Shown one piece after another: positions 24,128 to 32,072 of a stretch of DNA of 64,000 nt. Source of the stretch: WJKG01 sp964627305 (GTDB lineage: Bacteria; Zixibacteria; MSB-5A5; GN15; FEB-12); contig CAZVHP010000006.1 in NCBI GenBank assembly GCA_964627305.1, positions 136,297 to 200,296 on the forward strand. Direction: 5' to 3'. The translations under genes and the position numbers were made by a program. Position 1 is the stretch's first letter. Each line of letters begins with the position of its first letter. The notes beneath the pieces are model-generated. The model searched no databases. It saw only the letters and a program-made list of their open reading frames with translations, and was not told the DNA's origin.

Positions 24128-25410
24128 ACCGCCAGGGCCTCCCTGAGTGAATCCGCAATCTGATAACTGCCCACCACCACCGGTACACTCACCCGGGCAC
24201 AGAACTCCGCCAGCGACACATCATCCAGAAACAGGTCATCCGCGTTCAGACAATTCGGCGGCAAAAGAATGCAATCACAGTGCTTCTGGACCTTCCGCGC
24301 CGCCTTGAGCAGATCACCTCCCGTCAGCAGCCCGCTCACCGTCACCGACTCCCCCCAGAACTCGTTATCCACACCCGCAACGTCAACTCGCAGACCACAC
24401 GACCTTGCATACTCCCGGACCGTCTCCTTCAGCACCGACTCCGCCAGCCGACCCGTCAGCATCGCCACCCGACGCTTCGATCGCATCCCCTTCAATCTCA
24501 CCCGACGACGATTGAAATCAGCTACCGCCTGACGCATCATCCCCACCCCGTTCTCAAACTGCGCCATATCCTCATACGACGACAACGATGGCACCATGCG
24601 ACCCGATCCGATATAGAACTCATCCGCCGCCCAGACCAACCGCGTACCCCGTTCCTTCAGAAACACCTTCTGCCGCATTTCTACATACTCGATTGTGGCC
24701 GCCAGCTCCGCGGCCGTGTGCCGACGAAGCCGCGGCAGCTTCTCACGATACCGCGTCAGCCCCACCGGCACCACCGCGATGCTCTGCACCGCCGGGTACA
24801 AAGCCGCCAGGTCATCCACCGTCCGCTTCAGTTGGTCCCCGTCGTTCAGACCCGGACAGACGACGATCTGCGTGTGAAACCGTATCCCCCGCTGACCCAG
24901 GTACTCAAGCTGTGGCACGATCGGCTGCAGACGCTCGTTGCGGAGCATACGGCGCCGAAGCCCATCATCGGTGGCATGTACGCTGACATACATCGGGCTG
25001 AGCCGCTGCTCGACAATCCGCTCGATGTCTTCCTCTGTCACGTTCGACAGCGTAATGAAATTGCCATGCGTGAATGACAACCGATAGTCCTCATCTCGCA
25101 CGTACAGAGCCCGGCGCATCCCCCTCGGCTGCTGCCGCACGAAGCAGAACACGCAGTTGCACCGGCACGTGCGGACCTTGTCCTCATCGAGCGTCAGCCC
25201 CAGCTTTGCGATCATCGGATCATCGAGGCGAAACGACAAATCCTCGCCGCTGGTCGGGTTATTGAAACAAAGATCGACCCGCTCATCAGCCAACAGATAC
25301 TGATAATCCAGCCAATCCCTGACCGGCTGACCATTAATGGCCGTCAGGTGATACCCCTTGCGAACATGCCCGAACAACGGGGAATCCGGATCAACTGCGA
25401 CTACTCTCAT
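24124..25410 (-). CDS. DUF512 protein: PDZ plus radical-SAM-like
   Basis: A 428-residue member of the family with an N-terminal PDZ-like domain (about 1-60, SPLFGHVRKGYHLTAINGQPV) and a radical-SAM-type cluster motif CRCNCVFCFVRQQP near residue 82, followed by a TIM-barrel-like core (YVSVHATDDGLRRRML, VVCPGLNDGDQL, VPVGLTRYREKL) and the DUF512 C-terminal domain. Members are often encoded next to der, as here (four-base overlap). The biochemical role is not established; a link to ribosome or GTP metabolism is only suggested by the pairing. The SD is weak. It lies downstream of tRNA-Gly on the same strand. Confidence 0.9.
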   Translation of the reverse strand: MRVVAVDPDSPLFGHVRKGYHLTAINGQPVRDWLDYQYLLADERVDLCFNNPTSGEDLSFRLDDPMIAKLGLTLDEDKVRTCRCNCVFCFVRQQPRGMRRALYVRDEDYRLSFTHGNFITLSNVTEEDIERIVEQRLSPMYVSVHATDDGLRRRMLRNERLQPIVPQLEYLGQRGIRFHTQIVVCPGLNDGDQLKRTVDDLAALYPAVQSIAVVPVGLTRYREKLPRLRRHTAAELAATIEYVEMRQKVFLKERGTRLVWAADEFYIGSGRMVPSLSSYEDMAQFENGVGMMRQAVADFNRRRVRLKGMRSKRRVAMLTGRLAESVLKETVREYARSCGLRVDVAGVDNEFWGESVTVSGLLTGGDLLKAARKVQKHCDCILLPPNCLNADDLFLDDVSLAEFCARVSVPVVVGSYQIADSLREALAV

Positions 25411-25441
25411 AACTACAACTGCGCTTTGGCCAATAAAAAAA

Positions 25442-25513
25442 AGCGGGCGATGGGAGTCGAACCCACGGCGTCAAGCTTGGGAAGCTTGCATTCTACCACT
25501 GAATTACGCCCGC
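25442..25513 (-). tRNA. tRNA-Gly (CCC)
   Basis: Folds as a full cloverleaf on the minus strand: acceptor GCGGGCG/CGCCCGC, D arm with AGTGGTAGA, anticodon stem CAAGC/GCTTG with loop TTCCCAA (anticodon CCC), and T arm GTGGGTTCGACTCCCAT. The 3' CCA is not encoded; a T run follows immediately. A sigma-70-type promoter lies just upstream. Confidence 0.97.
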
Positions 25514-25535
25514 TTACAGGTCTATGGTAAACCCC

Positions 25536-25564
25536 AAGGTAAGCCCGGCCGCAGCGGTTGTCAA
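25536..25564 (-). promoter_or_regulatory. promoter of tRNA-Gly
   Basis: Minus strand TTGACA (25559-25564), 17 bases, TACCTT (25536-25541). The start of transcription would be about 15 bases before the mature tRNA. Confidence 0.6.
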
Positions 25565-26136
25565 CAAATCTCCCACTATCAGATGCCGGCCACGCTGAGC
25601 ACGCCTCAAATGCCGACACGACGCCGGATCGCCCTTCTGAACCATCCGTCCCCCGAGCAGGCCTGCCCATTCATGGACAACAGACATCATCTTTTCACTT
25701 GCATCCCGTTCGCGGCTGATGTATACTGCCAGTGACAAGCAGAGGTCCATTTCTTCAGTGATATAACAGCATCGAGTTCGCGCCATTGCGGCGGTGTGTG
25801 ATGTGCCCGGAACATCCCCCACAAGCATCGCCGGATTGCTGCCGCTGACAAAAACGGCAGCCAGGAACCGAGAATCAGGCTCTCTCCCACCATCGACATA
25901 GGTAACCCGACGGGACAGGCACTGGCTGCCCCCGTGAGGGCATGATACGTCCGCGAGGCGGCACACCGCACTTGGACACCACCTCCGGACACTATCTCCG
26001 GACACTGCCGGAGGGGGGATACCACGGGGCGGGGGGAAGACAGGGGGGGCGGGTCTTTGATGATCCGCCCCTCCCAGTAATGCCTCTGACACGTTGAGAA
26101 GCCGACCCATGGTCGGCGCCCAACCCTTCAACGTCA
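25565..26136. other. intergenic stretch without convincing gene
   Basis: An open frame of 207 codons runs through this stretch on the minus strand, but its composition is odd (rich in Cys, Arg, Pro), it has no family resemblance I recognise, and its end covers the tRNA promoter, so I do not call it. Visible structure: a tandem pair of CTCCGGACACT (25983-25993 and 25996-26006), a G-rich run near 26030-26052, and a GCCGACC/GGTCGGC hairpin (26101-26117). Confidence 0.5.
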
Positions 26137-26163
26137 AAGGCGGACCGGCATTCGGTCCGCCTT
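26137..26163 (-). terminator. terminator of the thiolase/acyl-CoA dehydrogenase operon
   Basis: AAGGCGGACCG pairs perfectly with CGGTCCGCCTT (11 pairs, five-base loop) and the minus strand runs on into TTTGA. It lies 32 bases after the last stop codon of the operon. Confidence 0.75.
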
Positions 26164-26194
26164 CTATAACACTCGGACAAATCGACGTATCAAC

Positions 26195-27340
26195 TCACAC
26201 CGTCGCCAAATCCTTGAGCAGCTTGCGGGCGATCACCAGCCGCTGAATCTCGGAGGTGCCCTCGCCTATCTCACACAGCTTCACATCGCGCCAGATCCGC
26301 TCTGCCGGATATCTCCCCGTCAGACAACCGACCGACCCGAGAATGCTCAGCGCCTTCTCAGCCACCCGGCGTCCGACCTCCGAGGCATACAGCTTGGCCA
26401 TCGCCGAGTAATGCCCGAACGGCACCCCGGCATCCTTCATCTGCGAGGCCTCATAGATCAGCAGACGCGCCGCTTCCAGCTCTGTCGCCATATCCGCCAG
26501 CATGTGCTGGATGCCCTGGTTGTACGAGATCGGCTTGCCGAACTGCACCCGGTCGGCGGAGTACTTCAGGGCGCACTCGAATGCACCCTGCCCCAGACCC
26601 AGCGCCATCGCACCGATCGAGATCCGCCCGCCATCGAGCGTGATCAGCATCTGCTTGAATCCCTCGCCGATCTGGCCAAGCTGAGAGTCCAGCGGCGCCT
26701 TCAGATCATCGAAATGCAGAAACGCCGTATCCGAACCGCGCAGCCCCAGCTTGTTCTCCTTCTTGCCGACCGAATAACCATCCCAGTCCTTATCAAGAAT
26801 GAAACAGGTGATCTCTCGGTCCTCGGGGCTCTCCGACGTCCGCGCCGAGGCAATCGTCGCAAACGCCCTGGTCGCCGAGGTAATCCAGCACTTGCTGCCG
26901 TTGACCAGCCAGTGGTCGCCCTGCTTGAGCGCCATCGTCCGCGTTCCGCCGGCATCGGAGCCGGCGTCAGACTCAGACAGCCCGAACGCCAACAACTCCC
27001 CCTTCGCGGCACGCGGAAGGTACTTCTCGCGCTGCTGCTCGGTGCCGAATTTCAGGATCGGGAAACACCCCAGCGAGTTGTGTGCCGCCAGCATGATGCC
27101 GGTTGACCCACACACCCGCGAGGCCTCCTCGACCACGATCGAATACGACACCGTGTCCGTCGGCCTGCCGCCATACTTCTCCGGGATGAGCATACTCAGA
27201 TACCCCTGCTCGGTCAGCGGCTTCATGTGCTCACCAGGAAAACGCTGCTCGTCGTCCAGCGTCGCCGCCAGCGGCGCGATCGTGCTCTCCATGAACTCCC
27301 GGACCTCGTTGCGGAAGTCGTGATGCTTCTTCTCTATCAC
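26195..27340 (-). CDS. acyl-CoA dehydrogenase (first copy)
   Basis: An FAD-dependent alpha,beta-dehydrogenase of acyl-CoA thioesters that passes electrons to ETF. At 381 residues it is full length, with the N-terminal helical domain, the beta domain motif AFGLSESDAGSDAGGTRT, and the C-terminal helical domain with RVQFGKPIS and the catalytic-base segment GEGTSEIQR (Glu kept; the usual preceding Tyr is Gly). Substrate cannot be told from sequence; the context of carboxylase and hydratase genes nearby suggests branched-chain (isovaleryl-type) or short-chain acyl-CoA. GTG start at 27340, four bases after the stop of the second dehydrogenase gene. Last gene of its operon. Confidence 0.93.
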   Translation of the reverse strand: MIEKKHHDFRNEVREFMESTIAPLAATLDDEQRFPGEHMKPLTEQGYLSMLIPEKYGGRPTDTVSYSIVVEEASRVCGSTGIMLAAHNSLGCFPILKFGTEQQREKYLPRAAKGELLAFGLSESDAGSDAGGTRTMALKQGDHWLVNGSKCWITSATRAFATIASARTSESPEDREITCFILDKDWDGYSVGKKENKLGLRGSDTAFLHFDDLKAPLDSQLGQIGEGFKQMLITLDGGRISIGAMALGLGQGAFECALKYSADRVQFGKPISYNQGIQHMLADMATELEAARLLIYEASQMKDAGVPFGHYSAMAKLYASEVGRRVAEKALSILGSVGCLTGRYPAERIWRDVKLCEIGEGTSEIQRLVIARKLLKDLATV

Positions 27341-27344
27341 AATC

Positions 27345-28487
27345 TCACTCCCTCAGCAAATCCCGTGAGATCACCATCCGCTGGGCTTCCGAGGTCCCCT
27401 CGTACAGCATCGTAACGCGGGCATCGCGGAAATACCGCTCCACCGCATACTCCTTGATGTACCCGTAGCCGCCATGAATCTGCACGGCCTCATTGGCGAC
27501 GAAATTCGCCATCTCCGAACAGAACATCTTGGCCATCGAGGCCTCCCGGTGACATGGCTCCCCGGCATCCTTGAGCATCGCGGCACGATACGCCAGCAAC
27601 CGCCCGGCATCGATCTTCGTCGCCATATCGGCCAGCTTGAACTGAATCGCCTGGAACGCCGCAATCGGCTTGCCGAACTGCACCCGCTCCTTCGAATACT
27701 TGATCGCCTCGTCAAGCGCCGCCTGGGCAATACCGATCGACTGGAACGACACCCCGATACGACCGGAATTCAATATGGTAACCGCCATCTTGAAACCTCC
27801 GCCCAGCTCGCCCAGCAGGTTTTCCTTCGGAACCTTCACATCGGAGAAACTCACCTCGCGCGTGTCAGAACACTTCATGCCACACTTGCGCTCAGCCTTC
27901 CCCACCATCAGCCCGTCACTGTCGGCATCCACGATGAACGTGGACAATCCCTTGTGTCCGGCCTCAGGATCGGTCTTGGCGAAGACTATGAATACCCCCG
28001 CAAAGGCGCCGTTGGTTACATACGTCTTCGTGCCATTGAGTACCCAGTGGTCTCCCTTGTCGTCCGCATGAGTCGCGATCGAAGCAATGTCGGTCCCCGC
28101 ATCGGGTTCGGTCACACAATACGCACCGATCTTCTCCCCCGCCGCCATCGCCGGCAGGTACTTCTTCTTCTGCTCGTCTGTACCGTACAGCTTGATGATC
28201 TCACAGCACAGAGAATTGTGCACACTGAACGTAATACCAAACCCGGCCGAGGCCGCGCAGATTTCCTCCAACACACCCATGAACGTGGTCGCGCTCATGC
28301 CCAGACCGCCGTATTCCTCAGGCACCGTGAAACCGAAATACCCAAGCTCGGCGCACTCCTCAATGAGCTCCCGGGGCGTCTCCCCCTTCTCGTCCATCTC
28401 CTCGGCGATCGGGTACAGCCGCTTCTCCGCCAGCTCGCGGGCCATCTGCTTAAGCTCGAGATCCTCTTCGGACAGATTAAAATCCAT
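27345..28487 (-). CDS. acyl-CoA dehydrogenase (second copy)
   Basis: A 380-residue acyl-CoA dehydrogenase, clearly a paralogue of its neighbour, with GAYCVTEPDAGTDIAS in the beta domain, RVQFGKPIAAFQ, and the catalytic-base motif MLYEGTSEAQRMVI at the C-terminus. The arrangement NLSEEDLELKQMARELAEKRL at the start resembles short-chain (butyryl-CoA) dehydrogenases. ATG 28487 has GGAG seven bases ahead. With hydroxyacyl-CoA dehydrogenase and thiolase upstream it would complete a short-chain beta-oxidation set, lacking only a hydratase, which is supplied by the neighbouring operon. Confidence 0.94.
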   Translation of the reverse strand: MDFNLSEEDLELKQMARELAEKRLYPIAEEMDEKGETPRELIEECAELGYFGFTVPEEYGGLGMSATTFMGVLEEICAASAGFGITFSVHNSLCCEIIKLYGTDEQKKKYLPAMAAGEKIGAYCVTEPDAGTDIASIATHADDKGDHWVLNGTKTYVTNGAFAGVFIVFAKTDPEAGHKGLSTFIVDADSDGLMVGKAERKCGMKCSDTREVSFSDVKVPKENLLGELGGGFKMAVTILNSGRIGVSFQSIGIAQAALDEAIKYSKERVQFGKPIAAFQAIQFKLADMATKIDAGRLLAYRAAMLKDAGEPCHREASMAKMFCSEMANFVANEAVQIHGGYGYIKEYAVERYFRDARVTMLYEGTSEAQRMVISRDLLRE

Positions 28488-28498
28488 GATCGATCTCC

Positions 28499-29362
28499 TT
28501 ACTTGCTGTAATCATAGAAGCCGCGACCGGTCTTCCGGCCAAGGTAGCCCGCCTGTACCATCTTGCGCAGCAGAGGACAAGGACGGTATTTCGGGTCGCC
28601 CAGACCCTCGTGCATCACCTCCAGAATGGCCAGACACACATCCAGCCCGATGAAATCGGCCAGCGTCAACGGACCCATCGGGTGCGCCATCCCCAGCTTC
28701 ATAACCTCATCAATAGCTTCTACGGTGCCCACGCCCTCCATATGGGCGAAAATCGCCTCGTTGATCATCGGCAACAAAATGCGATTGGCAATAAAACCCG
28801 GATAGTCATTCACCTCGACCGGCGTCTTCCCCAGTTTCTTCGCCAGCGCCTCGACCGTCGCATACGTCTCGTTGCTGGTCGCGATCCCGCGAATCACCTC
28901 GATCAGCTTCATCATCGGAACCGGGTTCATGAAGTGCATCCCGATCACCTTGTCCGGACGCTTCGTCGCCGCCGCCAGTTGCGTGATCGGCAGCGAGGAT
29001 GTATTCGATGCCAGAATCGTATCCGGAGGACAGTGCTCTTCCAGCTTACCAAAGATGTCCAGCTTGATCTGAAGGTTCTCCGTCACCGCCTCTATGACCA
29101 ACTGAGAGTTCTTCGCCACCCCCAGGTCAGTCCCCGTATGCAGTTTACCCATGGCCGCGTTCTTCTGATCCTCGGTGATCTTCTCCTTCTTCAGCAGACG
29201 GTCCATGCTGTTCGAAATCACCGACACTGCCCGATCAAGAAAGTCTTGCCTGATATCGACCATATCCACATCGATACCATGCATCGCAAACACCTGCGCG
29301 ATACCGTTACCCATCGTCCCGGTACCAACCACCGTTACCCGCTTTATGTCATCAGCGTTCAT
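28499..29362 (-). CDS. 3-hydroxybutyryl-CoA dehydrogenase
   Basis: An NAD(P)-dependent 3-hydroxyacyl-CoA dehydrogenase that interconverts (S)-3-hydroxyacyl-CoA and 3-ketoacyl-CoA. The 287-residue single-function form has the Rossmann motif VVGTGTMGNGIAQVFA (11-26), the conserved SNTSSLPIT, the His of GMHFMNPVPMM and the C-terminal domain with NRILLPMINEA and GMAHPMGPLTLADFIGLD. I start it at ATG 29362 (MNADDIKRVTVVG), with GGAG nine bases ahead; the frame is open 24 codons further but without family resemblance. The usual name would be hbd or paaH; which one cannot be decided. Confidence 0.94.
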   Translation of the reverse strand: MNADDIKRVTVVGTGTMGNGIAQVFAMHGIDVDMVDIRQDFLDRAVSVISNSMDRLLKKEKITEDQKNAAMGKLHTGTDLGVAKNSQLVIEAVTENLQIKLDIFGKLEEHCPPDTILASNTSSLPITQLAAATKRPDKVIGMHFMNPVPMMKLIEVIRGIATSNETYATVEALAKKLGKTPVEVNDYPGFIANRILLPMINEAIFAHMEGVGTVEAIDEVMKLGMAHPMGPLTLADFIGLDVCLAILEVMHEGLGDPKYRPCPLLRKMVQAGYLGRKTGRGFYDYSK

Positions 29363-29390
29363 AACATGTTCTCCGTCAGTTTTCCCTGAT

Positions 29391-30581
29391 TCACACCAAT
29401 TCAATCGCAAGGGCGACAGCATTGCCGCCACCAAGACACAGCGTCGCCATGCCCTTCTTCAAACCGCGGTCTTTGAGCGCATGGATCAGCGTCACCAGCA
29501 CGCGCGTGCCGGAAGCCCCGATCGGGTGACCAAGCGCCACCGCGCCACCATGGACATTGACCCGGTCCCAATCCCACTTCAGATGCTTGCCGTCGGCAAG
29601 AGCCTGCGCCGAGAACGCCTCATTGGCCTCGATCAAATCCCAGTGGTTGATATCAACATTCATCTTCTTCATCAGTTTCTGCACCGCGTAGATAGGCGAC
29701 CAGAACAACTCCTCCGGCTTCGTACCGGCGAACGTATAATCGATGATCTTCGCCAGCGGCTTCAGACCCTTCTCCTTCATGTAGCTCTCCGACACCACCA
29801 CCGTCGCCGCGGAGCCGTCATTCAGTCCGGGAGCATTACCTGCCGTCACCGTACCATCCTTCTCAAATGCCGGACGCAGCTTGGCCAGCTTCTCAACGGA
29901 GATGTCAGGACGCGGATTCTCATCCTTCTTCATCACGATCGGATCACCTTTGCGCTGCGGAATCTCGACCGGGAAAATCTCCGCATCGAACTTCCCCGTC
30001 TCCATCGCCTCGATCGCTTTGCGATGCGAGTTGTACGCAAACTCGTCCTGTTCCTCGCGCGTGATCCCCTCTTTGCGACGAGTCAACTCTGCGGCGCTGC
30101 CCATATGCCAGTTGTTGAAACTGTCCCACAGGCCGTCCATAATCATCAAATCCATCAGCTTCTGATGTCCGAACTTCACCCCCGTCTTCGCCCCGAACAT
30201 CGCCAGCGGTGTCTGGGACATCGATTCCATACCGCCCGCGATGATCACATCCTGATCTCCCGCACGAATCGACTGCGCGGCCAGCATCACCGCCTTCAAT
30301 CCCGATCCGCATACCTTGTTGATCGTCATCGCGCCCGCTTCCGGCGGTACCCCGCCATGAATGGCAGCCTGACGTGCCGGTGCCTGCCCGGCCCCGCCCT
30401 GAACCACCTGGCCCATGATAACTTCTTCAATATCAACAGGATCAATACCGGCCCGCTTGATCGCCTCCTTGATCGCCAAAGCGCCAAGCTGCGGAGCCGT
30501 CAGACTGCCCAAACCACCATGCAATACGCCGATAGCAGAACGGCAGGCCGAGACTATGTAGGCTTCCTTTCTCTCTGCCAT
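29391..30581 (-). CDS. acetyl-CoA C-acetyltransferase (thiolase)
   Basis: A biosynthetic/degradative thiolase of 396 residues. The nucleophilic Cys91 lies in INKVCGSGLKAVMLA; the C-terminal signatures NVHGGAVALGHPIGASGTR and TLCLGGGNAVA supply the His and second Cys. ATG 30581 follows GGAGGAAG at a good distance; the frame is open 88 codons further upstream, but that stretch contains the operon's promoter and has no thiolase resemblance. First gene of the operon thiolase - hydroxyacyl-CoA dehydrogenase - two acyl-CoA dehydrogenases. It could work toward acetoacetyl-CoA cleavage at the end of leucine or butyrate breakdown. Confidence 0.95.
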   Translation of the reverse strand: MAERKEAYIVSACRSAIGVLHGGLGSLTAPQLGALAIKEAIKRAGIDPVDIEEVIMGQVVQGGAGQAPARQAAIHGGVPPEAGAMTINKVCGSGLKAVMLAAQSIRAGDQDVIIAGGMESMSQTPLAMFGAKTGVKFGHQKLMDLMIMDGLWDSFNNWHMGSAAELTRRKEGITREEQDEFAYNSHRKAIEAMETGKFDAEIFPVEIPQRKGDPIVMKKDENPRPDISVEKLAKLRPAFEKDGTVTAGNAPGLNDGSAATVVVSESYMKEKGLKPLAKIIDYTFAGTKPEELFWSPIYAVQKLMKKMNVDINHWDLIEANEAFSAQALADGKHLKWDWDRVNVHGGAVALGHPIGASGTRVLVTLIHALKDRGLKKGMATLCLGGGNAVALAIELV

Positions 30582-30630
30582 GTCGACACTTCCTCCGAGA
30601 TATGAAAGTTCTGTGTGAGTAAGTTCTCTG

Positions 30631-30659
30631 TATATACACGATTCGCCCCCGCAAATCAA
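30631..30659 (-). promoter_or_regulatory. promoter of the thiolase operon
   Basis: Minus strand TTGATT (30654-30659), 17 bases, TATATA (30631-30636). The leader to the thiolase ATG would be about 43 bases. Confidence 0.65.
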
Positions 30660-30857
30660 GCCACCCCATACATAAAAGACTGATTGACCGATGTTTATCC
30701 CAACATAACCCTTCCCAACCAACCCGGGATTTTGGTTGCAACACCGAACTCCACACACCAAATTACCCCCATCAGACCCGGCAGGCCCTGCCCCATCGCC
30801 CGGAACGCCTGCAGGGCACATTGTTACTGACAACAAGACCACCATGGAGGAGAAACC

Positions 30858-31463
30858 GTGCCCAGAATCATAGTTCTCATTGTCATGCTTGTGCTTGTCG
30901 CCCCCTTGGCCATCGCGCAGGTCCCCGGCATGCCGTTCAGCATCTACGCGGGCGGAGGCCTCGACTTCCCGTCACAGCCCGACAGCTTCAAGGAAGACTT
31001 CAAAACCGGTTACCACGGTTTCGCCGCCGTAGGCTTCGACTGGTTCCTCGCCGTCCAGCTCGTCGGCAAAATCGAACTCCACAAACTCCCCGGCAAAGGC
31101 GACGCCCTCCGCTTCTCCGATCCTTTCGGCGTACCAGTCACAGTCGATGCCCCCGATCTACAGATCTGGCTGTTCGGCGGCGATTTGCGAGCCTCCATCG
31201 GCGTCCCCGGCGCCTCCACCAAGCCGTTCGCTCTGGGCGGCATCGGCGTCGCGCGGCTCGCTCACGGCGACATCAACTCCATCAATGACATCACCGTCCC
31301 CGTCCCGTGGGAAGACGAGACCAAATTCTACTGGAACATCGGCGGCGGAGTGGAATTCGGCGGCCCGGTCAAAATGTTCGCCCAGATACGATATGTCAGC
31401 ATCCTGACCGGCGACGACAACACCAGCCTGATTCCGATCTCCGTCGGGCTGCGTTTCTTCTGA
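30858..31463 (+). CDS. outer-membrane beta-barrel protein
   Basis: A 201-residue secreted protein. Residues 1-20 form a signal peptide (MPRIIVLIVMLVLVAPLAIAQ, cleaved after AIA). The remainder alternates hydrophobic and polar residues in amphipathic strands (FSIYAGGGLDF, GFAAVGFDWFLAV, FYWNIGGGVEFG, MFAQIRYVSIL) and ends in GLRFF, the terminal aromatic typical for BAM substrates. This fits small OMP_b-brl barrels; no specific function can be assigned. Start is GTG 30858, with GGAGG seven bases ahead; the earlier ATG at 30844 is in another frame. It sits alone on the plus strand between two acyl-CoA operons and could be a pore or sensor for their substrate, but that is a guess. Confidence 0.85.
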   Translation: MPRIIVLIVMLVLVAPLAIAQVPGMPFSIYAGGGLDFPSQPDSFKEDFKTGYHGFAAVGFDWFLAVQLVGKIELHKLPGKGDALRFSDPFGVPVTVDAPDLQIWLFGGDLRASIGVPGASTKPFALGGIGVARLAHGDINSINDITVPVPWEDETKFYWNIGGGVEFGGPVKMFAQIRYVSILTGDDNTSLIPISVGLRFF

Positions 31464-31497
31464 TCTGCGGCCCCGATACAACCAGCATCAAACGCAA

Positions 31498-31536
31498 AAG
31501 CGGTCGACAGGCTCCCTTAGCCACCGACCGCTTCTT
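31498..31536. terminator. bidirectional terminator hairpin
   Basis: AAGCGGTCG (31498-31506) pairs with CGACCGCTT (31525-31533). On the minus strand it is followed by TTTTGCG and ends the biotin-carboxylase operon. On the plus strand it is followed by CTTCCT and can serve the barrel-protein gene. Confidence 0.65.
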
Positions 31537-31559
31537 CCTGTCCGTGTACTGTCAGCCGA

Positions 31560-32072
31560 TTAACCCGACTCCCCCTCCGCGGCTTCCAGCTCAAGCTCAA
31601 TGATCGGCGTCTCCGTGTCCACCTGGTCACCGGCCTTGAAATTGACCGCGATCACCTTCCCCTTAGCCTTCGCATTGACCTGGTTTTCCATTTTCATCGC
31701 CTCAACAATAACCATCGGCGTCTTCTCGGCCACGTCCTGCCCCACCTCAACAAGAATCTTGACCACCTTCCCGGGCATCGGCGCATATATCTTGTCCGCC
31801 TCCCCCGCGTCTCCAACTCCACTTGATGTCATCTCTGCCGAAGGCTCCGACAACTCCACCAGCACTGAATCGATATCCACATAGTATCTGTCCTTGTGGC
31901 GCACCGCAGCAATCGACACCTTGCGACCATTCACCTGTGCCGAAAAGAGATTCTCTCCCGCCGGAAACAGCACAATCTCACGGCCACCTGTTGTCACCGC
32001 GATGGCCTGCGAACGACGTTCAACGGTGGCATCTACGACTTCCCCCTCAAACAGAAACTCCAGACTACTCAT
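31560..32072 (-). CDS. biotin carboxyl carrier protein
   Basis: A 170-residue carrier subunit of a biotin-dependent acyl-CoA carboxylase. The C-terminal biotinyl domain (about 95-165) has the EAMKMEN motif with the biotin-accepting Lys127. The N-terminal half (VVDATVERRSQAIAVTTGG, DRYYVDIDSVLVEL) corresponds to the BT/linker domain normally fused to biotin carboxylase in methylcrotonyl- or propionyl-CoA carboxylase alpha chains, so here the alpha chain is split into two genes. Its ATG overlaps the end of the biotin carboxylase gene by eight bases. Last gene of the operon. Confidence 0.92.
   Translation of the reverse strand: MSSLEFLFEGEVVDATVERRSQAIAVTTGGREIVLFPAGENLFSAQVNGRKVSIAAVRHKDRYYVDIDSVLVELSEPSAEMTSSGVGDAGEADKIYAPMPGKVVKILVEVGQDVAEKTPMVIVEAMKMENQVNAKAKGKVIAVNFKAGDQVDTETPIIELELEAAEGESG

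Noticed and set aside
25514..26137. 207-codon open frame on the minus strand between tRNA-Gly and the acyl-CoA dehydrogenase
   Set aside because: Odd composition, no recognisable family, and it runs over the tRNA promoter; better explained as GC-rich open frame by chance.
30821..31288. Plus-strand frame with ATG at 30844 overlapping the barrel protein
   Set aside because: Different frame, Arg/Pro-rich product without family features; the GTG at 30858 has the proper SD, signal peptide and barrel pattern.
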